Numbered from the stretch's first letter, positions 12,901 to 25,394 are shown. The stretch: DNA of 64,000 nt from Crocodylus rhombifer (GCA_038503035.1 JAVSML010024431.1:248001-312000); one strand, 5' to 3'. Made by a program: numbers and translations. Notes: generated from the letters alone by a model not told the origin.

Positions 12901-15130
12901 TAAAAAGGATTTGACCTAGGAAGTTTAGATTAAGGATTCAATAGATACAGACATACAGGATGTTCAGATTTGGGGTTTTGGCTCAAATCATAATAAAAAG
13001 GACCACATTTTGAACCAAATCTGACCTTCTCTAAGTCATTCAGACCTGCGATTTTCAGTCTTCTCACCTCCTCTTTTCACTGCTACTCCTTTTAACAGGA
13101 GCATTTAGGGTTTGAACTTTAAATATTTAGCCTCTGAATTTTAAAATGCAGACCTGGAAAACTAACTTTCAGGGGTACAGTTTCCCAAATCACATGCACA
13201 ACTGAGAATCTTCATACACAACATGAACAGACAGTTTAAGGGAAGGATTTAAAAAGCTTTCTTGGTCCTAATTACAGTTGTCAATATCTCTGGACCATGA
13301 TGATTCTTTCCTGATCAAAACTCACATATATCTTTTTTACCACATCAATGCTTTCAGATCAAATATTATTTAGAATTAATACTAAAAGCAAAAAGTCACA
13401 CAGATTATGAAGAGTCACAGCTGAAGGTGAATGATATTAAAATGTGCCAAGTGAAATAATTCAGCTAATTTTTTTAAATTCATGCTAGCAGTTGTTAAAG
13501 TTGGTAAAAGAGCAGCAGTTATAATTCTCATGGAAGGCAAGAGAAATAAATCTGGGGAAACAGTTAATCATTTGATTATGAGTGCTGAGAGTCAAAGCAT
13601 AAATCAAAAAAGAGAAACTAGTATATGGAAAAAATACAGTGGAAACTGTAGAGAGAGAGAGAAAAAAAATTACAGCTGAAATGTGCTCTACTAATAAACA
13701 AGTGGCATATAGGGATCTGGAGTGGCTCCAAGTTAGTGACTTACATTATTCACCTTAAAGCCTGAATAACAATTCAGGATGAATTGTGAGCAGTTCAGTG
13801 TCCTTTGTATTACACTAGGAAATCAATGGTGGGCTTTACACAGAGTCACCGTTTAACATCCCTGCTGTTGCTTTCTTTTCACAATGTCAGAAGTCCATTT
13901 CAGTCTGTGCTCTGCTGTAACCAAGCATAATGGAAAACTCAAATGATTTCAATATGGTTAATGCCTTCAAGCTTCTACTTTCCCATTAGTCATGAACACT
14001 TGAGGTGAACCACACCTGTCATCTCTCCATCAGCTTCTCTAGCAAATATATTTTTTAATGAAAACCTGACATTTGTTATACTGTAGACAGTGTGAACAGC
14101 CTAATATACTGCGTTTGCCTTGTAGGTGTGCCAGGACAGATGGGAACTGTACCTTCTGTCTTCTTGCAGACCCTCAAAATTGAAACCCTTTAAGCAACAA
14201 TTTAAGGTACTTCTAACTTCTGTCCAGTTCTGCTCTTCTTAGAGTGAATCAAAACTTCTTGATTCCAACTGTGTTCATTTTACAGGCCCAACTGCAGCTA
14301 GCACCTGCAGGACTTGCTTCTTCCCAGATCAAGATTGATTAAAACAGTCCCCACCAAAAGGCATATTGTCCATTCACCTAAAAGTACTTTGAAGGTTAGT
14401 AGAGGCCGATGCTGAAAATATGGACAAGCAGCACGTGGATCGATAAGCCTTCAAAACAGAAAATATGCGATGCACTTTAAATCCCTAAGCACTGATAAAC
14501 TCAGGCTCATTGAGATACACACACCTAGTAGGTTCCAGAACCACTATACAGAATCGCATTTGAGAGTAATGTGGCAGTTGTAATGGTAATTACCCCATCA
14601 GAGTGGGAGGGGGAAACCTGCAGCCTGCAGCTATACAATTAATTAAGATGTAATGCATGTAGTCAATAAACAGACCAAAGACTTACAAATGAGAGTTTAT
14701 CAGGTGATGTGATTAATAGGCAATTGTAAGGGCAAACTGCCTATCAAATTGCATGCACCCTTTAAGTTTTAGGGTGAGGAAATGCTAAAACGGGCATAGC
14801 TTATACATATGTAGAGAAGGGAAGGTATGAGGAATAGCTGTAGCAACTGGACAGGAGAAAGAGACAGGAAGACATTCAAGTGCCTGCTGTCCTATTTACC
14901 TCCTATAGCAGCGTGAGTGTAATTAATGGGACAGATATTATTCACTGTATCTTTTTTTTTTTTTTTTAATATTTGTCAATTTGCTGTCAGAACATTTATC
15001 TTTGGTTTGTCTAATAATGGTTGGTATTCAAGTCACTTCTTCTCACTGGATACCTTCCTTAGGTTTCTGTCATCATAAGTACATTTTTAGTAACTGGGTG
15101 CATCTATGTGTGCAAATACTTCAGGGTGTC
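12901..15130. other. Unique-looking sequence, no gene seen
   Basis: No recognisable element. Contains a 17-base T run (14952-14968) and a short GA-rich patch near 13650. Frames present are short and without domain signal. Confidence 0.4.
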
Positions 15131-15136
15131 CACCCT

Positions 15137-15821
15137 GGGCAGGTGTCTATACATGTGGGGATGAGAGAGATGAATTGCTGCTCCTGGCAGCAGTCTGTTC
15201 CCACATCCCTCTGGCCCTGTACCAGCCCCATACAGCAGCCGGGGGAGCTCTAGAGTCTGGCAGGGAGCATGGGGTCAGGACAGGGAGCATGGCGTCAAGA
15301 AACAGCTGTCTTCAGTTGAGCCTAGGAGATTGCTCCCTGCTCCTGGGAGCTGCCTGTTGCTGGAGTGGGGACAAAGTCCCACTGCTTCAGTAGCAGGGTG
15401 CTCCCAACCCCGACTCCATAATCATGTCACAAGCTCCCAGCCCCCAGGCCCTGCTCCATGATCGCGATCAAGGAACTGAGACTAGGAGCACCCTGCTTGC
15501 GGGGCAGGGGGACATTGTCCCCACCCAGGCTCTGGTGGTGGAATCCACTAGCAGCAGGCAGCTCCCAGGGCAGGGAGCAATCTCCTGTTCACTGCTGCCT
15601 TCCTGACTGGGAGCAAATTTGCTCTCGGTCAGCCATCTACACGTGCCATACTACACAGTAACTACTCTGCAGTTAATTTGCTACCTGCATTTTCACGTAG
15701 CAAATTAACTTCTGAGTAGAGGAAAATACCGTGCAGTAAGGGTCAACATGCTTAGATGGTAATACTTACTACACAGTAATTAGCTCTACTGAGCAGTAAA
15801 GTGGTTCATGTAGACATGCCC
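15137..15821. mobile_element. TIR DNA transposon, non-autonomous, degenerate
   Basis: The left end GGGCAGGTGTCTATACATG and the reverse complement of the right end GGGCATGTCTACATGAACC match with indels. This is the same terminus type (GGGC..GTCTAYA) as the elements at 1661, 36007, 50084 and 57734. The right half carries several copies of TTACTGYRCAG-like words (about 15650-15800), also seen at 57760-57850, suggesting close kinship with that element. The left half (15200-15600) is GC-richer and its open frames look like chance. No target duplication is preserved. Confidence 0.5.
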
Positions 15822-16989
15822 ATTGAAGCTGAGCCAACTGAAATATTTGAATTCAGATTTAACTCCACTCTAGGCTACTTCATTCTCCATAGACTAATAT
15901 ATTCTCTCTAGATAAATCTTTTCTCTGTCATTGCCCTGACCCCCTTTTCCTACCTGTACTTTCTCTTCCTACCTGTACTTTGATTTAACTTGTGTTATCA
16001 GGCAAGCTCAAATCAAAGAAGTATATTAAGGCATATCTATAATAGTGACAAAATATTTTATATATTCCTTATTAAGCGTGAAGAATTCTCCAGCCATACT
16101 TGTCTCTGCCTCCATCACAGGCCTAAATCCAATCATTGCTCCAACTTGCCCACTGCAAATTCTGTGATGATGGGCAAAGGTATTTTCTCCCTTGCTTATA
16201 CATGAATAGGAGACACAAATGAGGTCTCCCTGTAGCTCAGTGAACTCTAGAGAATTTCACTCTTGGGAATTTGACTTGCCCCTGAATAAACAGTAAGGCA
16301 TCTTATGGGGAGGTGTAGGTGTATGTGTGGGATTTGGGTATGGTGGAGGAGAGAGGGTGGGTGTATGTGTGGATGTATGTGGGATGTGTGTGTGGGGGCG
16401 TAGATGGTGTGTGTGGGTGGGTTGGACGTGGGCATGTTGGGACTTCCTCCCCAAACCCGGCTTCTGCCCTGCCCACTCTTTGTGACATGGCTGAGCCCAG
16501 CCCCTCTGCAGGTGAGGGGAGGAGGAGGGGGATAAGCACTGCCTGCCTGGCTTGCAGCATGCTGCAAAGGGCAGGAAAGCAGCTACTGCCAGTGGGCATG
16601 AAGAGAAGCCCCTACTGGGGGAGGTGGGGAGGGACAGGGAGCCAAGCATGGTACCACCAGCTCTCTTGGTCTCTGTCCCACACCTGCTTGGCAGGGCTGC
16701 ACCAACTTCACACTGGCTCCTGCTGCTGCTCCCACCCCACCTGCCTGTTCTGTGTCTGCCCATCAGGGCTTTATGAGCAGCCAAGCTCCTTCATGCCTCC
16801 CTTCTATCCACATCCATCCTCCACCCAGCCATGCATGAGGTGGCCAGGGCTGGCAGCCTCCGATGAGGGGGGCTAGGAGTGCAGCAGGTGCTGCTCCTGG
16901 TGAGAGCAGGAGGGACTTGGCCCCATACAGAGCCCAGGAGGGGCAGCCACTGGTGGAGCTGGATACAGTTAATTGGTGAGTGCCTGTGT
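15822..16989. other. GT-rich tract and unclassified sequence
   Basis: A 19-base unit is duplicated at about 15944-15982 (CCTACCTGTACTTT twice). From 16303 to 16435 there is a GT-rich simple-sequence region that opens long frames on both strands (up to 185 codons). Their translations are dominated by repeated histidine/threonine/proline or valine/glycine/tryptophan, as expected from a dinucleotide-like repeat. The rest, GC-rich to about 16990, could be the body of the hAT element whose right end lies at 17050, but this is unproven. Confidence 0.45.
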
Positions 16990-17050
16990 GCTGAATCCAA
17001 TCAGCTTGAGGGCTGGATTCAGCCCATGGGCCATATTTTGTCCACTCCTG
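16990..17050. mobile_element. Right terminus of a hAT-type DNA transposon
   Basis: Read on the minus strand the edge begins CAGGAGTGGACAAAATATGG followed by CCCATGGGC. The pattern CAGGGGTGGGCAAA..GGCCC..GGGCC is a familiar terminus of non-autonomous hAT elements in reptile and mammal genomes. The opposite end was not located. The eight bases after the edge (17051-17058) would be the target duplication. Confidence 0.5.
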
Positions 17051-17107
17051 CCATAACCCTACCCTATCACAAAGCTGTTTAACTTAAATAGAAAAGTCTA
17101 GAAAAGG

Positions 17108-17295
17108 CTTTGTCTAGTCAAGTCTCAAAAACCTCTAAGGATGGATATTCCACAGCCTCTAGGGGTAACCTGTTCTGGTGCTTCTGGTGCTTCACTGTCC
17201 TTTTAGTGAGAATTTATTTCCTAATATCTAACCTAAACTTTCCTTGCTGCAACTTGAGACCATTGTTCCTTGGTCTTTCATCTGGCACCCCTTTC
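17108..17295 (-). mobile_element. CR1 LINE 3'-region scrap
   Basis: Plus-strand phrases such as CTCTAAGGATGG, CCTAATATCTAACCTAAACT and CTTGCTGCAACTTGAGACC match the region between the end of ORF2 and the 3' tail in the 7-9 kb CR1. The tail itself is absent. About 190 bp remain. It directly follows the hAT terminus at 17050. Confidence 0.75.
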
Positions 17296-18299
17296 ACTTA
17301 TTTTAGAAGCAACAGCAACACATTATATTTAACTGAATAGTTTCCATTCTGAAGGATTGCTGCAAGTTTCCTTGAGAAGCTCTAACAAAAGTGTCTTCCA
17401 GCTGAGATGACTTATACCATGGATGACTGGTGCCACCTGGGTCAGGGGGGGCACATGTTCCCCCTCGCAGCCAATCTCACTGACTGGGAGGCGGGTCCCC
17501 CAGAAGCGAATCTTGCTGAAGTGCCAGCAGCACTTTACCTGGAGCCCCCACTTCCCAGCCAGTGGTTGCAGGGGGAGCACTGGTGCTCCCGCCTGGTCCC
17601 CCTGCCTGTTGCCTAAATCGGAGAGTGCTGCATGTCAGGGGGTGCACCAACACTTTCAGTGGGTGCACGTGCACCCCTGTGCAGTCCCTACACTTTGCCA
17701 CTGACTTATACATTAAATATATAATGCTGTGGAAGTAGTGGGCTGGGGAGGAGGAGCTTAACTGAGCTCTCCTATCATCCTCAGACTTAGCACATGGCCT
17801 CAGTGGCCCACACCCACAGCTAACATAACCTTCTTCTGTCACCAAATGCTATTAATGAGGTCATAGTCTGTGCTGCAGGCTGAAGATTCACTCTTCACTC
17901 TTTATTAAAATATTTTTTCCATTAAATAGTTTTTCATTTTTTAAAGAGTTTTGTATCCTAACATTAATTATTAAGAATGAACAAGGCTCTTAAGAAGGCT
18001 TCCTGCAATAAAAACTGCTGTTGGCAGATTTAGTTTTTCCTCCTGGCCATTTACACCATCCCAACTATATTTCTATTCGCTGTTTATTTTATAATCATTT
18101 GTGGTTACTAATCTTATTGTTTGATTAGACACTCTAAGGCGAGTCAGGAAACAGCTTGAAAAGTCTGTGTCTTAGGGTGCTTGTACACATGATGCCCAGA
18201 CAATGTACATGTGACAAAAATTTCCCTTTGTGTGGCATAATGGTGTCACACTTTACACATAGACGAGTTTTTGGTGATTTAAATGAGTTTGCCTCATCA

Positions 18300-18624
18300 C
18301 AAACAGAAGTCCTTCTGGTCCACTTCCAGGTCTGCTACCAAGTATGCTGGGAACCCCACACACTCCTGTGGGATGCTCCATCTGCCCCACCATCTCAGCA
18401 TTGACAAGCTGCCTGGTACCTTGAGGTATGTAGAAAAAGCATTTAAAGCTGTGTCTATGTCCAAATCGTCAAATCTCTCCAAATCAATTTGGAGGGCTCT
18501 GAGATGATTCAGAAAGATTAAAGGGTCTCCTGATTCAATTCAGATTAGGAGATTTGACCACTGAATCAGGCCAAATCTCCATTGAATCAAATCAGTGACT
18601 GAAGCTTTGCACAGCCCTTACACT
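18300..18624 (-). mobile_element. GATTCAG foldback repeat, half copy
   Basis: The minus strand matches the 58 kb copy over a run that includes AGACACAGCTTTAAATG, CTACATACCTCAAGGTACC, GGTGGGGCAGATGGAGCATC and GACCTGGAAGTGGACC. One arm made of degenerate GATTCAATTCAG words (18490-18610) is present and ends GTGCAAAGCTTCAGTCACTG on the minus strand. The second arm is missing beyond 18300, so this is a truncated copy. It abuts the LINE fragment that begins near 18630. Confidence 0.6.
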
Positions 18625-18629
18625 TACCA

Positions 18630-19560
18630 TTCAGAAGACTAGGTCCTCCATCAACATGCTCTTAATGAGCAGTTCCCAACTTCAGCCATTCAGATTTATG
18701 GTGAGACTCTAGAGAACAATGAATATTTCTCATAAATCAGAAGCCATCTCACAGAAGGTTGAAATCAGTGAAGAAATCCAACATTGCCTCAAATGTCAAG
18801 TGCAGTTTTCAGATGCCTGAAGAAATGGGTGGTCAAAATTGCAACATGAAATTTCAAACAAAGTTCATAGTTTATCAAGCAGTTGTGATCCCTTACCTTA
18901 CTGTATGGAACTGAGACATGGACAACATACAGGAGACACCTCAAGTCACTGGAGAAGTACCATCAAGTTGCCTGCAAAAGATCCTTCAATTCAGTGGGAA
19001 GACAGATGCACCAATGTTAGCATCCTCTCACAAACAAACAGCATGAGCATTGAGACAATGTTCATCCAACATCAACTTCACTGAGCCAGCCATGTCATCC
19101 AGATGTCCAACTCTAGATTCCTAAAGTGAGTTTTATTCTCCCAGCTCAGTCAAGGCATACTCTCAAGAGGAAGGCAGAGAAAGAGCTTGAAGGCCAACTT
19201 GAAAAAATGCAACATTGGTATCAACTCATGGGAGACAGCCCCAAATGGAGGAAGAGTCTGCTGCAAGAATCTCTGTACTTTGAAACTTCACAACAACAAC
19301 GGCCAGATTCAGTGGTCGAATCTCCAAATCTGAATTGAATCATGAGACCCTTTAATCTCTCTGAATCTAATCAGAACCCTCCAAAAAGTGGGAGTGGTAG
19401 AAACTGCGCCTCATGGACCAAACCAAAGCTACCCACCCCAGACAGAAACAAGTGCCTCAGTTGCAACAGAATCTCTCCTGAATTGGCCTTTTCTGGACCC
19501 AAAGATAAGTCAGACATGGAAGAACATCAGCCTCTTCTGCAAGGGATTGCTGCTGGTGAT
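18630..19560 (+). pseudogene. Non-CR1 LINE, RT C-terminal region, decayed
   Basis: Reading across frames on the plus strand one finds, in order: KVEISEEIQHCLKC (about 18760), LYGTETWTTYRRHLKSLEKYH-like residues (18900-18960, frameshifted), STNxxHQLH-like residues near 19070 with SIETMFIQHQLH, and ELEGQLEKMQHWYQ (about 19180). These follow the known order of a widespread LINE group whose RT C-terminal part reads EIQxRL, LYGxETWT, TSIExxxxxxQLRWxGH and a terminal zinc finger. Near 19450-19510 a possible CPxC...IGLF remnant of that finger follows. A GATTCAG repeat arm interrupts it at 19301-19385. I cannot name the family (RTE-like is possible). It is multiply frameshifted and non-functional. 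Confidence 0.55.
19301..19385 (+). repeat. Solo GATTCAG arm, inverted relative to 18490-18573
   Basis: About 85 bases (CAGATTCAGTGGTCGAATCT ... GAGACCCTTTAATCTCTCTG) are the reverse complement of 18490-18573 with few differences. The arm interrupts the frame of the LINE fragment. It could be a solo insertion or the second arm of the 18.3 kb foldback copy. Confidence 0.6.
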
Positions 19561-20820
19561 GATGAGTTGAGAGCTACTGTTTCTTTCCCCCTGGTTTCCA
19601 TGTAATTTTCCAAAACATGATCTTTGCTAATTCAGCAAGGATTGGAGCTGGTCAGAGGGTACTTAATTCCCAACAACTTTAAAATTACTTGCCTGTAATA
19701 TGAAGGAAAAAAATCATTCAGAATACTGCCATAATCTTAATGTATTTTTGTTTTGGAGGTAGATTATCATCTTTATTAATTTAGCATTATTTTTAAGCAT
19801 AAGAGAGTTACTAATACTATTCATAACAGCCTAAAAAGTGAGCTGAAGGTTGGTTCTGGAGGGAAATCATCATGGAGCTTTTGGAGACTTTCTCAGTAAA
19901 TTATCTCCTATGTGGTCCTAGAGTGTAGAGAGGCTATAGAACAAAAAGACAACTGCTTCAAAACACACAAGTCCAAAGAGAGTGAATTACTATAAAGAAA
20001 AAACAGAAAGAAAAAAATCGATGTAAAGAGTTACTGTAATGAAAAAAAGAGCTCTGTGCCCACAAAACTCAAAGTACCTGTATCTTACAACTGCTGAAAC
20101 ATACACTGAAAGGCAAATAAACTAACATACAGAAAGCTATTCCCGTTATAGCAAAATGCTGCAGAACAAGCACTAAAACAACCGATTAAAACACCAAGAG
20201 AGATCATTATTCCAGTGCTTTGCAATGGGAAATTTGTGAAGAAAATTGAAAGTAAAGAAACCTACACATTTTTATTCTTTTTTTTCTTTTTGGTTGATCC
20301 TGGATGCTCTGTTGTCAATGAGCTTTGGAGACAGGAAAGAAACACAAAACCACATTTGCTACACTAAACACATAACAATACATGACATCATTTTCCTCTG
20401 GAAAACAAGTGACTCTTTTCCATAGAAGTGATTGGAAACACACTTAAGAAGAAAGAGGCCTCTTCACACTGAAGACATAACTGAAGCAGTATGACGTGAC
20501 CCGAAGCAAAATGTTAATAAAAACCAATCCACATTCTCCAAGCTCCTTGCAAAATCTTTTTGTCCAGTGTATTTTAGATTAATTGAAAAAATCCCCTCTT
20601 TTTTAACTCCATTCACTGGAAAGGTTTTATTTAACCATTATGCATATGAAATTATTTACACCATTTTTATGTTTAACTGCTGCATTTTGGGATGAGGCAA
20701 GAGCTGAAGCTGATGTACAAAATGTATCTTTGCTTGCACACAAGAGCATGGATTTGTATGCACAAACCAGGTCACTACAATTGGTACAGAATGTGTGCTT
20801 GTGAGTACACGTTTGTGTAA
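19561..20820. other. Unique-looking sequence, no gene seen
   Basis: AT-rich, no element ends or coding signal noticed. Confidence 0.4.
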
Positions 20821-20824
20821 TTCA

Positions 20825-21115
20825 GGCTATAAACAGATGGTGCCAAATGAAGCAGATCAGCTCTGTCAGAATGTGAGCTTTATCTGCTTCACAAAGTGAA
20901 ACTGCTGCTCCTGGGACTCAAGGCCCAATACTGTACGACAACTCTTGGGGCATGCATCTGCAAGATGGGAAACACCCAGGTTCCCTCATCTGCGGAGGTT
21001 GTGCCCCAAGTCAGAATTACTGGGTGCATCACTTCAAGCAGTGAAACTAGGGTTTTCCTGCTTGCAAAGGCATGCTGGGGGATTCCAATTTGTGGCACAC
21101 CTCTACAAACAGGTG
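20825..21115. mobile_element. Possible MITE, about 290 bp
   Basis: The left edge GGCTATAAACAGATGGTGCC-AAAT resembles the reverse complement of the right edge, CTGTTTGTAGAGGTGTGCCA-CAAATT, over about 20 positions. The length is close to that of the other small inverted-repeat elements here. A subterminal inverted pair GAAGCAGAT / ATCTGCTTC lies inside at 20849-20890. The three frames across it are artefacts of the GC-richer interior. No target duplication could be seen. Confidence 0.35.
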
Positions 21116-23900
21116 TGTAGCAGGGCAGGTGCTCACAGGACTCTACCATAGAGAAAAATCAACCAGGAATTTCCATTTCTAACGTTACTCTCTCCATCTC
21201 AGAACATGCTGCCCTTATTTTATTTTTTTAATGTTGGAGACTGGAAAATTGAAAGAACAACATACACTTAAAGGTAGAGCAAGGGAAATGAGATTTGCTC
21301 TACTCCTGGACTCTCTTAATACCACAGGTTCAAACAGACAGATTACTACTATTTGAAGCAGGAAACTATACAGAACACTTTATCCCTCTTCCATCCCTCA
21401 GCCAGACAACTTTTCAGTATCTGATTTCAAGGGCACTTCTACATGAAAAATAAGCAGTAAAGCAATTCATCAAAGATAAACACCAGACAGTTTTTTTTCC
21501 CCATCCTTTTCTGTAAAAGTGAACTGTGGTGCTTGTACAGTACATTTAATCTTTAATAACTCTTATAAATATTTAGCCATAAATTCACTGCACTTGAGTG
21601 AATGGTCCACTGAAAGAAACAAAAGAAGGAGATAATGAAGCATTTCACGATTTACAGTAATATTAACTATTTATAGTAATATTAGTTTTCTTTTCAGAGC
21701 TCTGCTTTCATGCAATTTATCCTTTCACAAATCACAAATCCGTATACTCCACAGGACAGGTAACTGAATAAAACATTTTATAGAGTGTCTGATAAACATA
21801 CCTCTCAATGAATGGCTGGATAGTTCAAGAAAGCATCAATGTGTAAAAAGTTTCCAGTAACTTGTACAAGTATGAAGGGCTCCTCTATTGAGTCACTCTG
21901 AACAAAACTGCTAGAAAAAACACATGAAGTGCAGTGATTGTTGCCATCCATACTAGCAGGTGGACCTAATGAACACAAATGAGGCTCTGGTAGCAGCTAA
22001 AATGTCGCTCTGGGAGAAAGAACAAGCTTATAGGCAATCTAAAGGAAAAGTTAAGCTTAGAGAGAAATCTTAAGTTGTGGGTTATATGGTAAAGCATTGA
22101 GTTACCTATAAAAAAAAAAGGACAAAATCTAAATTATACTGTGGGCTCTGTTTGGCAAGGAGCTCCACTTGTTTACATAATGTAATTGGACGAAGACTGT
22201 TTCACCTGTAGGTCAACAGTGTAAAATTCAGTTTTGATCTCTCGAGCTTTCCACAATTTTGAGTAAAAAAATCACATCAATGGCTGTTTGTTGCTGAGAC
22301 AATTCTGTCATCTTGAGCTACATCTGAACCAGACAAGGAAAATAATCCTAACTATATTAAACCTGTTTTTCCACATAAATGTTGTTATTTATTTCTGATT
22401 AAGATGACATACAGAAAATATGATTAGGAAAGATGCACAGAGCCCTCTCAAACCATAAAAGGGCATTTAGTTTATTATTATTTCCCATCAAACTAAGTAG
22501 CTTCCAGGTCCTAAATACTTATCCTGCTTCTCTTCTAGTTGGAGAATCCATTTTTCTGTTCAGTTTTATGCTCCTATGAATATGCCCACGTTTGTCTGGC
22601 TAAAATTTGGCACCTAACTTCCTACTTAGGTACAGATAAAACTTACCTGATTTTCAGAAAAGGGAAGTACCTACAACTCCCATTACTAGAAGAGGTAAGC
22701 GTCTTCAAAACCTTTGAAAAATCTGTTTGCTATGTGTGAAGATAATGAAGTAGCCAAGAAGGATTTCTTTATAAATGAAATATGTACATAAAAAGTTGAA
22801 ATAAAGTTTTAAGATCTTCAAAAATAAATCATTTACCAAACAAATTATTAGTATTCTCATGCACTATAAGCTTCCTTTCAAAGTCTATCAGATATTTATG
22901 AAATAAATCTGCCATATTTGGCAAAATTTTCCCATTGATTACTAGCAACTAATCTTATGTTAACAATTCTAAATAATACATAGATTTCCTGTTCAACATT
23001 TCTGAAGTAGCCTGGAAAACAGATTAATATTCAGAAATAACCTTACCTTAGAGAATTAAAAAGGCCAAAGTAACTTTTGAAGCCAATACCCAGCCAGCAT
23101 GACATAAGGCAATTTATATGCTACATGAAAGCCTATCTGCTGAAATAAACAAATAATCCAACAAATTCAATTCAGCAGATTTAAGTGTGCACCAGAGAGA
23201 TGCCAGACGGTACAAGAAGGGAACCCACCAGTCAGCGCACAACAGCTCTAAATCTCTGTTACACATCTCAGGCGAGTTGAGCCTGGCTGCATAGGCTGAA
23301 TTACATCAAGTTGTATCTGAAAGCACTTATTCAACAACCTCAGCAGTAAATGTAATTTCACTTTGGAAACTTAAAATGGCACCTCCCACCCCCAAAAAGT
23401 CTGATTGGATTTAAACCCCCTAAACATAAACACGTTGCCAAATAAAAAGGATTCAGCTCTCTCAGAAAAGATCAGCTGTGACCTCTTCTTTCTGGCTGCC
23501 ACAGAGAGGCTCTACTTCATAAAACACACAACGTTACTATAACACTGGGCCTCAGCGCTTGCATTGAGAACCCAATGTACAGAAGATATTGCATTGGGAA
23601 GCTGTTGCTTTCGGAGATGTACATTCAGGTACACCTGCAGCTTGCTGATGGCTTACAAATCTTCTGCCATGGCCAGACTGTCCCCACCCAGTGTTGCCCC
23701 TCCTCTTCTCTGAAAGTCCTATATGTTTCCCCATCAGTTCAAAGTTAACAGGATCAAATCCACATTTTTCTTTCCTTCAGGACAATCCCTTTTCCTCAAT
23801 GTTGGATAAACAGACATCCACCATGTTGCCCAAGCAATGCCCTTAATCCAGTCATCTTCTCTGTCTTTCTTCTCACAGAAGATAGCTGGGCCATTTCTAA
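21116..23900. other. Unique-looking sequence, no gene seen
   Basis: AT-rich and repeat-poor, with only short unsupported frames (for example 22539-22739). Confidence 0.4.
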
Positions 23901-23939
23901 ATCCTGTTGCTTGCTCTTCCAAAACACTTTAGCCAAATT

Positions 23940-24370
23940 GCTCCTCTTTATGTCTCTAAAACTCTAATACAGTCTGTCACCCCTACTGATCAATGCAAGT
24001 TCCTTCCCTCTGCCTTCCCCTACACCCTTCAGTCTGTACAGAACACAACCACAAAAACCATCATCTTTGTCATTCTGGCCATCCCAGATCCATTGACTCC
24101 CACTTCTCCACTGAGCCAAATTCAGGTTTTTGTCCCTCTCATCAGTGCCGGCAAAACTGCTGCATTCTTCTCTCTCTCTGCCTTCAGCCTCCTCTTCCTT
24201 CCACTAATATCAACCTTCATGCCCAGTTGTGGGCATGGTCTACCTGTCTCCCTCCATCCATCTTCTTCCATATATTTTCCAATTTTACAAAGCCATTATG
24301 CTTTCCTAATTCAATTCCCTCCTTAAGATCTTTTATTTTTCCTAGAACTCCTACAGCTGAGATTTGAATT
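23940..24370 (+). pseudogene. Possible L2/CR1-like LINE tail
   Basis: The plus-strand frame contains LQSVQNTTTKTIIFVILA (about 24028-24080), which resembles the LQxVQNAAARLI segment conserved near the C-terminus of L2- and CR1-type LINE proteins. It is followed by a pyrimidine-rich stretch with serine/proline/leucine-rich translation. The match is short and the rest is too decayed for assignment, so it could be chance in C/T-rich DNA. Confidence 0.3.
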
Positions 24371-24960
24371 GCAGAAGTATTGAGAACTCACAGCTACAAA
24401 TCAAAATAAATAATAGCTATACACTTAACATATAAGATGCTATAAAAGTGTTAAGACCTTTTTTAAAAAAAAAGCAGGGTTTAGATATCCTAAATCAAGG
24501 CACTCAAAAATCGATGGACATGTCTGCAGATTTGATAGCCTCTGAATGCTGGTTACCTACCTGTAAAAATGGATATGGGACTTTCTTTATAACAGCTTTC
24601 TAGTTTTCTGTTTTTAAGAAAAGCGAAATTGTAAATCAGAAGGCTTTTTTCCGGGGGAACATACTGACCCTGCTGACTTCTACCACTTAGGCTGACAGAG
24701 AAACTACTGGTAATAGTGGGCTGTTATCTTCTGGGTGGCAGCTTGTAGACAAAGCCTTCCATTAAACAACAGGGAAATGAAGACATTTAGAAATCCTGGC
24801 TAAGTACAAAAAGCCTGAGACTGAACTGATTCAGTCTTTGCAGGTTGATCTAAACTGCAGAAATTAAATTGAAACAGAAATGACAGGCATTTACCTTTGA
24901 TTCAGGAAATGCAGCCATATGCCTGCAGTGCTAGAGTGCAGCTCTCTAGCATGTAACCAG
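24371..24960. other. No feature seen
   Basis: AT-rich DNA without recognisable repeat ends or coding signal. Confidence 0.4.
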
Positions 24961-25003
24961 CATGGGCTGTCTGTTAACTTCCTCTCCATGCTGCCCCCAA
25001 GGT

Positions 25004-25113
25004 CTCTGGGATTTGCAGTCCACAATCACAGCAGCAGAACTCTGCAGGGTTGCTCATCACTTCCTTTTCCTGCTTCAAGGTGCCTCTGGGATTTGTAGTC
25101 CACAGTCGCAGCC
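25004..25113. repeat. Tandem pair of TCTGGGATTTGYAGTCCACA motifs
   Basis: CTCTGGGATTTGCAGTCC at 25004-25021 and CTCTGGGATTTGTAGTCC at 25084-25101 head two units 80 bases apart; similarity continues through CACARTCRCAGC. The reverse complement, GGACTACAAATCCCAGAG, resembles the ACTACAAxTCCCAG element bound by ZNF143/SBF in vertebrate promoters and found in several repeat families. Whether it binds anything here is unknown. Confidence 0.55.
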
Positions 25114-25394
25114 AGCAGTAAGTTTGAATGGCGGAAGGAGGGATTTAACCCCCCTCCCTGGCCCCAGCCCCCAGCTAGGGGTTGCTTGGGGGGGAAGTTC
25201 CCCCCCTCCCCATAGACTGGGCTGCATCCCTAGCTGGGCTTGCCCCCCCAGTCGCCTCCTTGTCAGCCAGCCCTCACTGCTCCATCTAGGGAGCAGAGGG
25301 GTGGGCTAGCCTTGCTCTCTGGAGCACAGCATAGTACAGCCCAGGGCTACAAAGCATTGTGGGAGACTGTGATCTAACTTGAACGAGGAAGGGG

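Noticed and set aside
16257..16876. Overlapping frames of 175 and 185 codons on opposite strands
   Set aside because: They are opened by the GT-rich tract at 16303-16435 and the GC-rich sequence after it. The translations are low-complexity (His/Thr/Pro on one strand, Val/Trp/Gly on the other).
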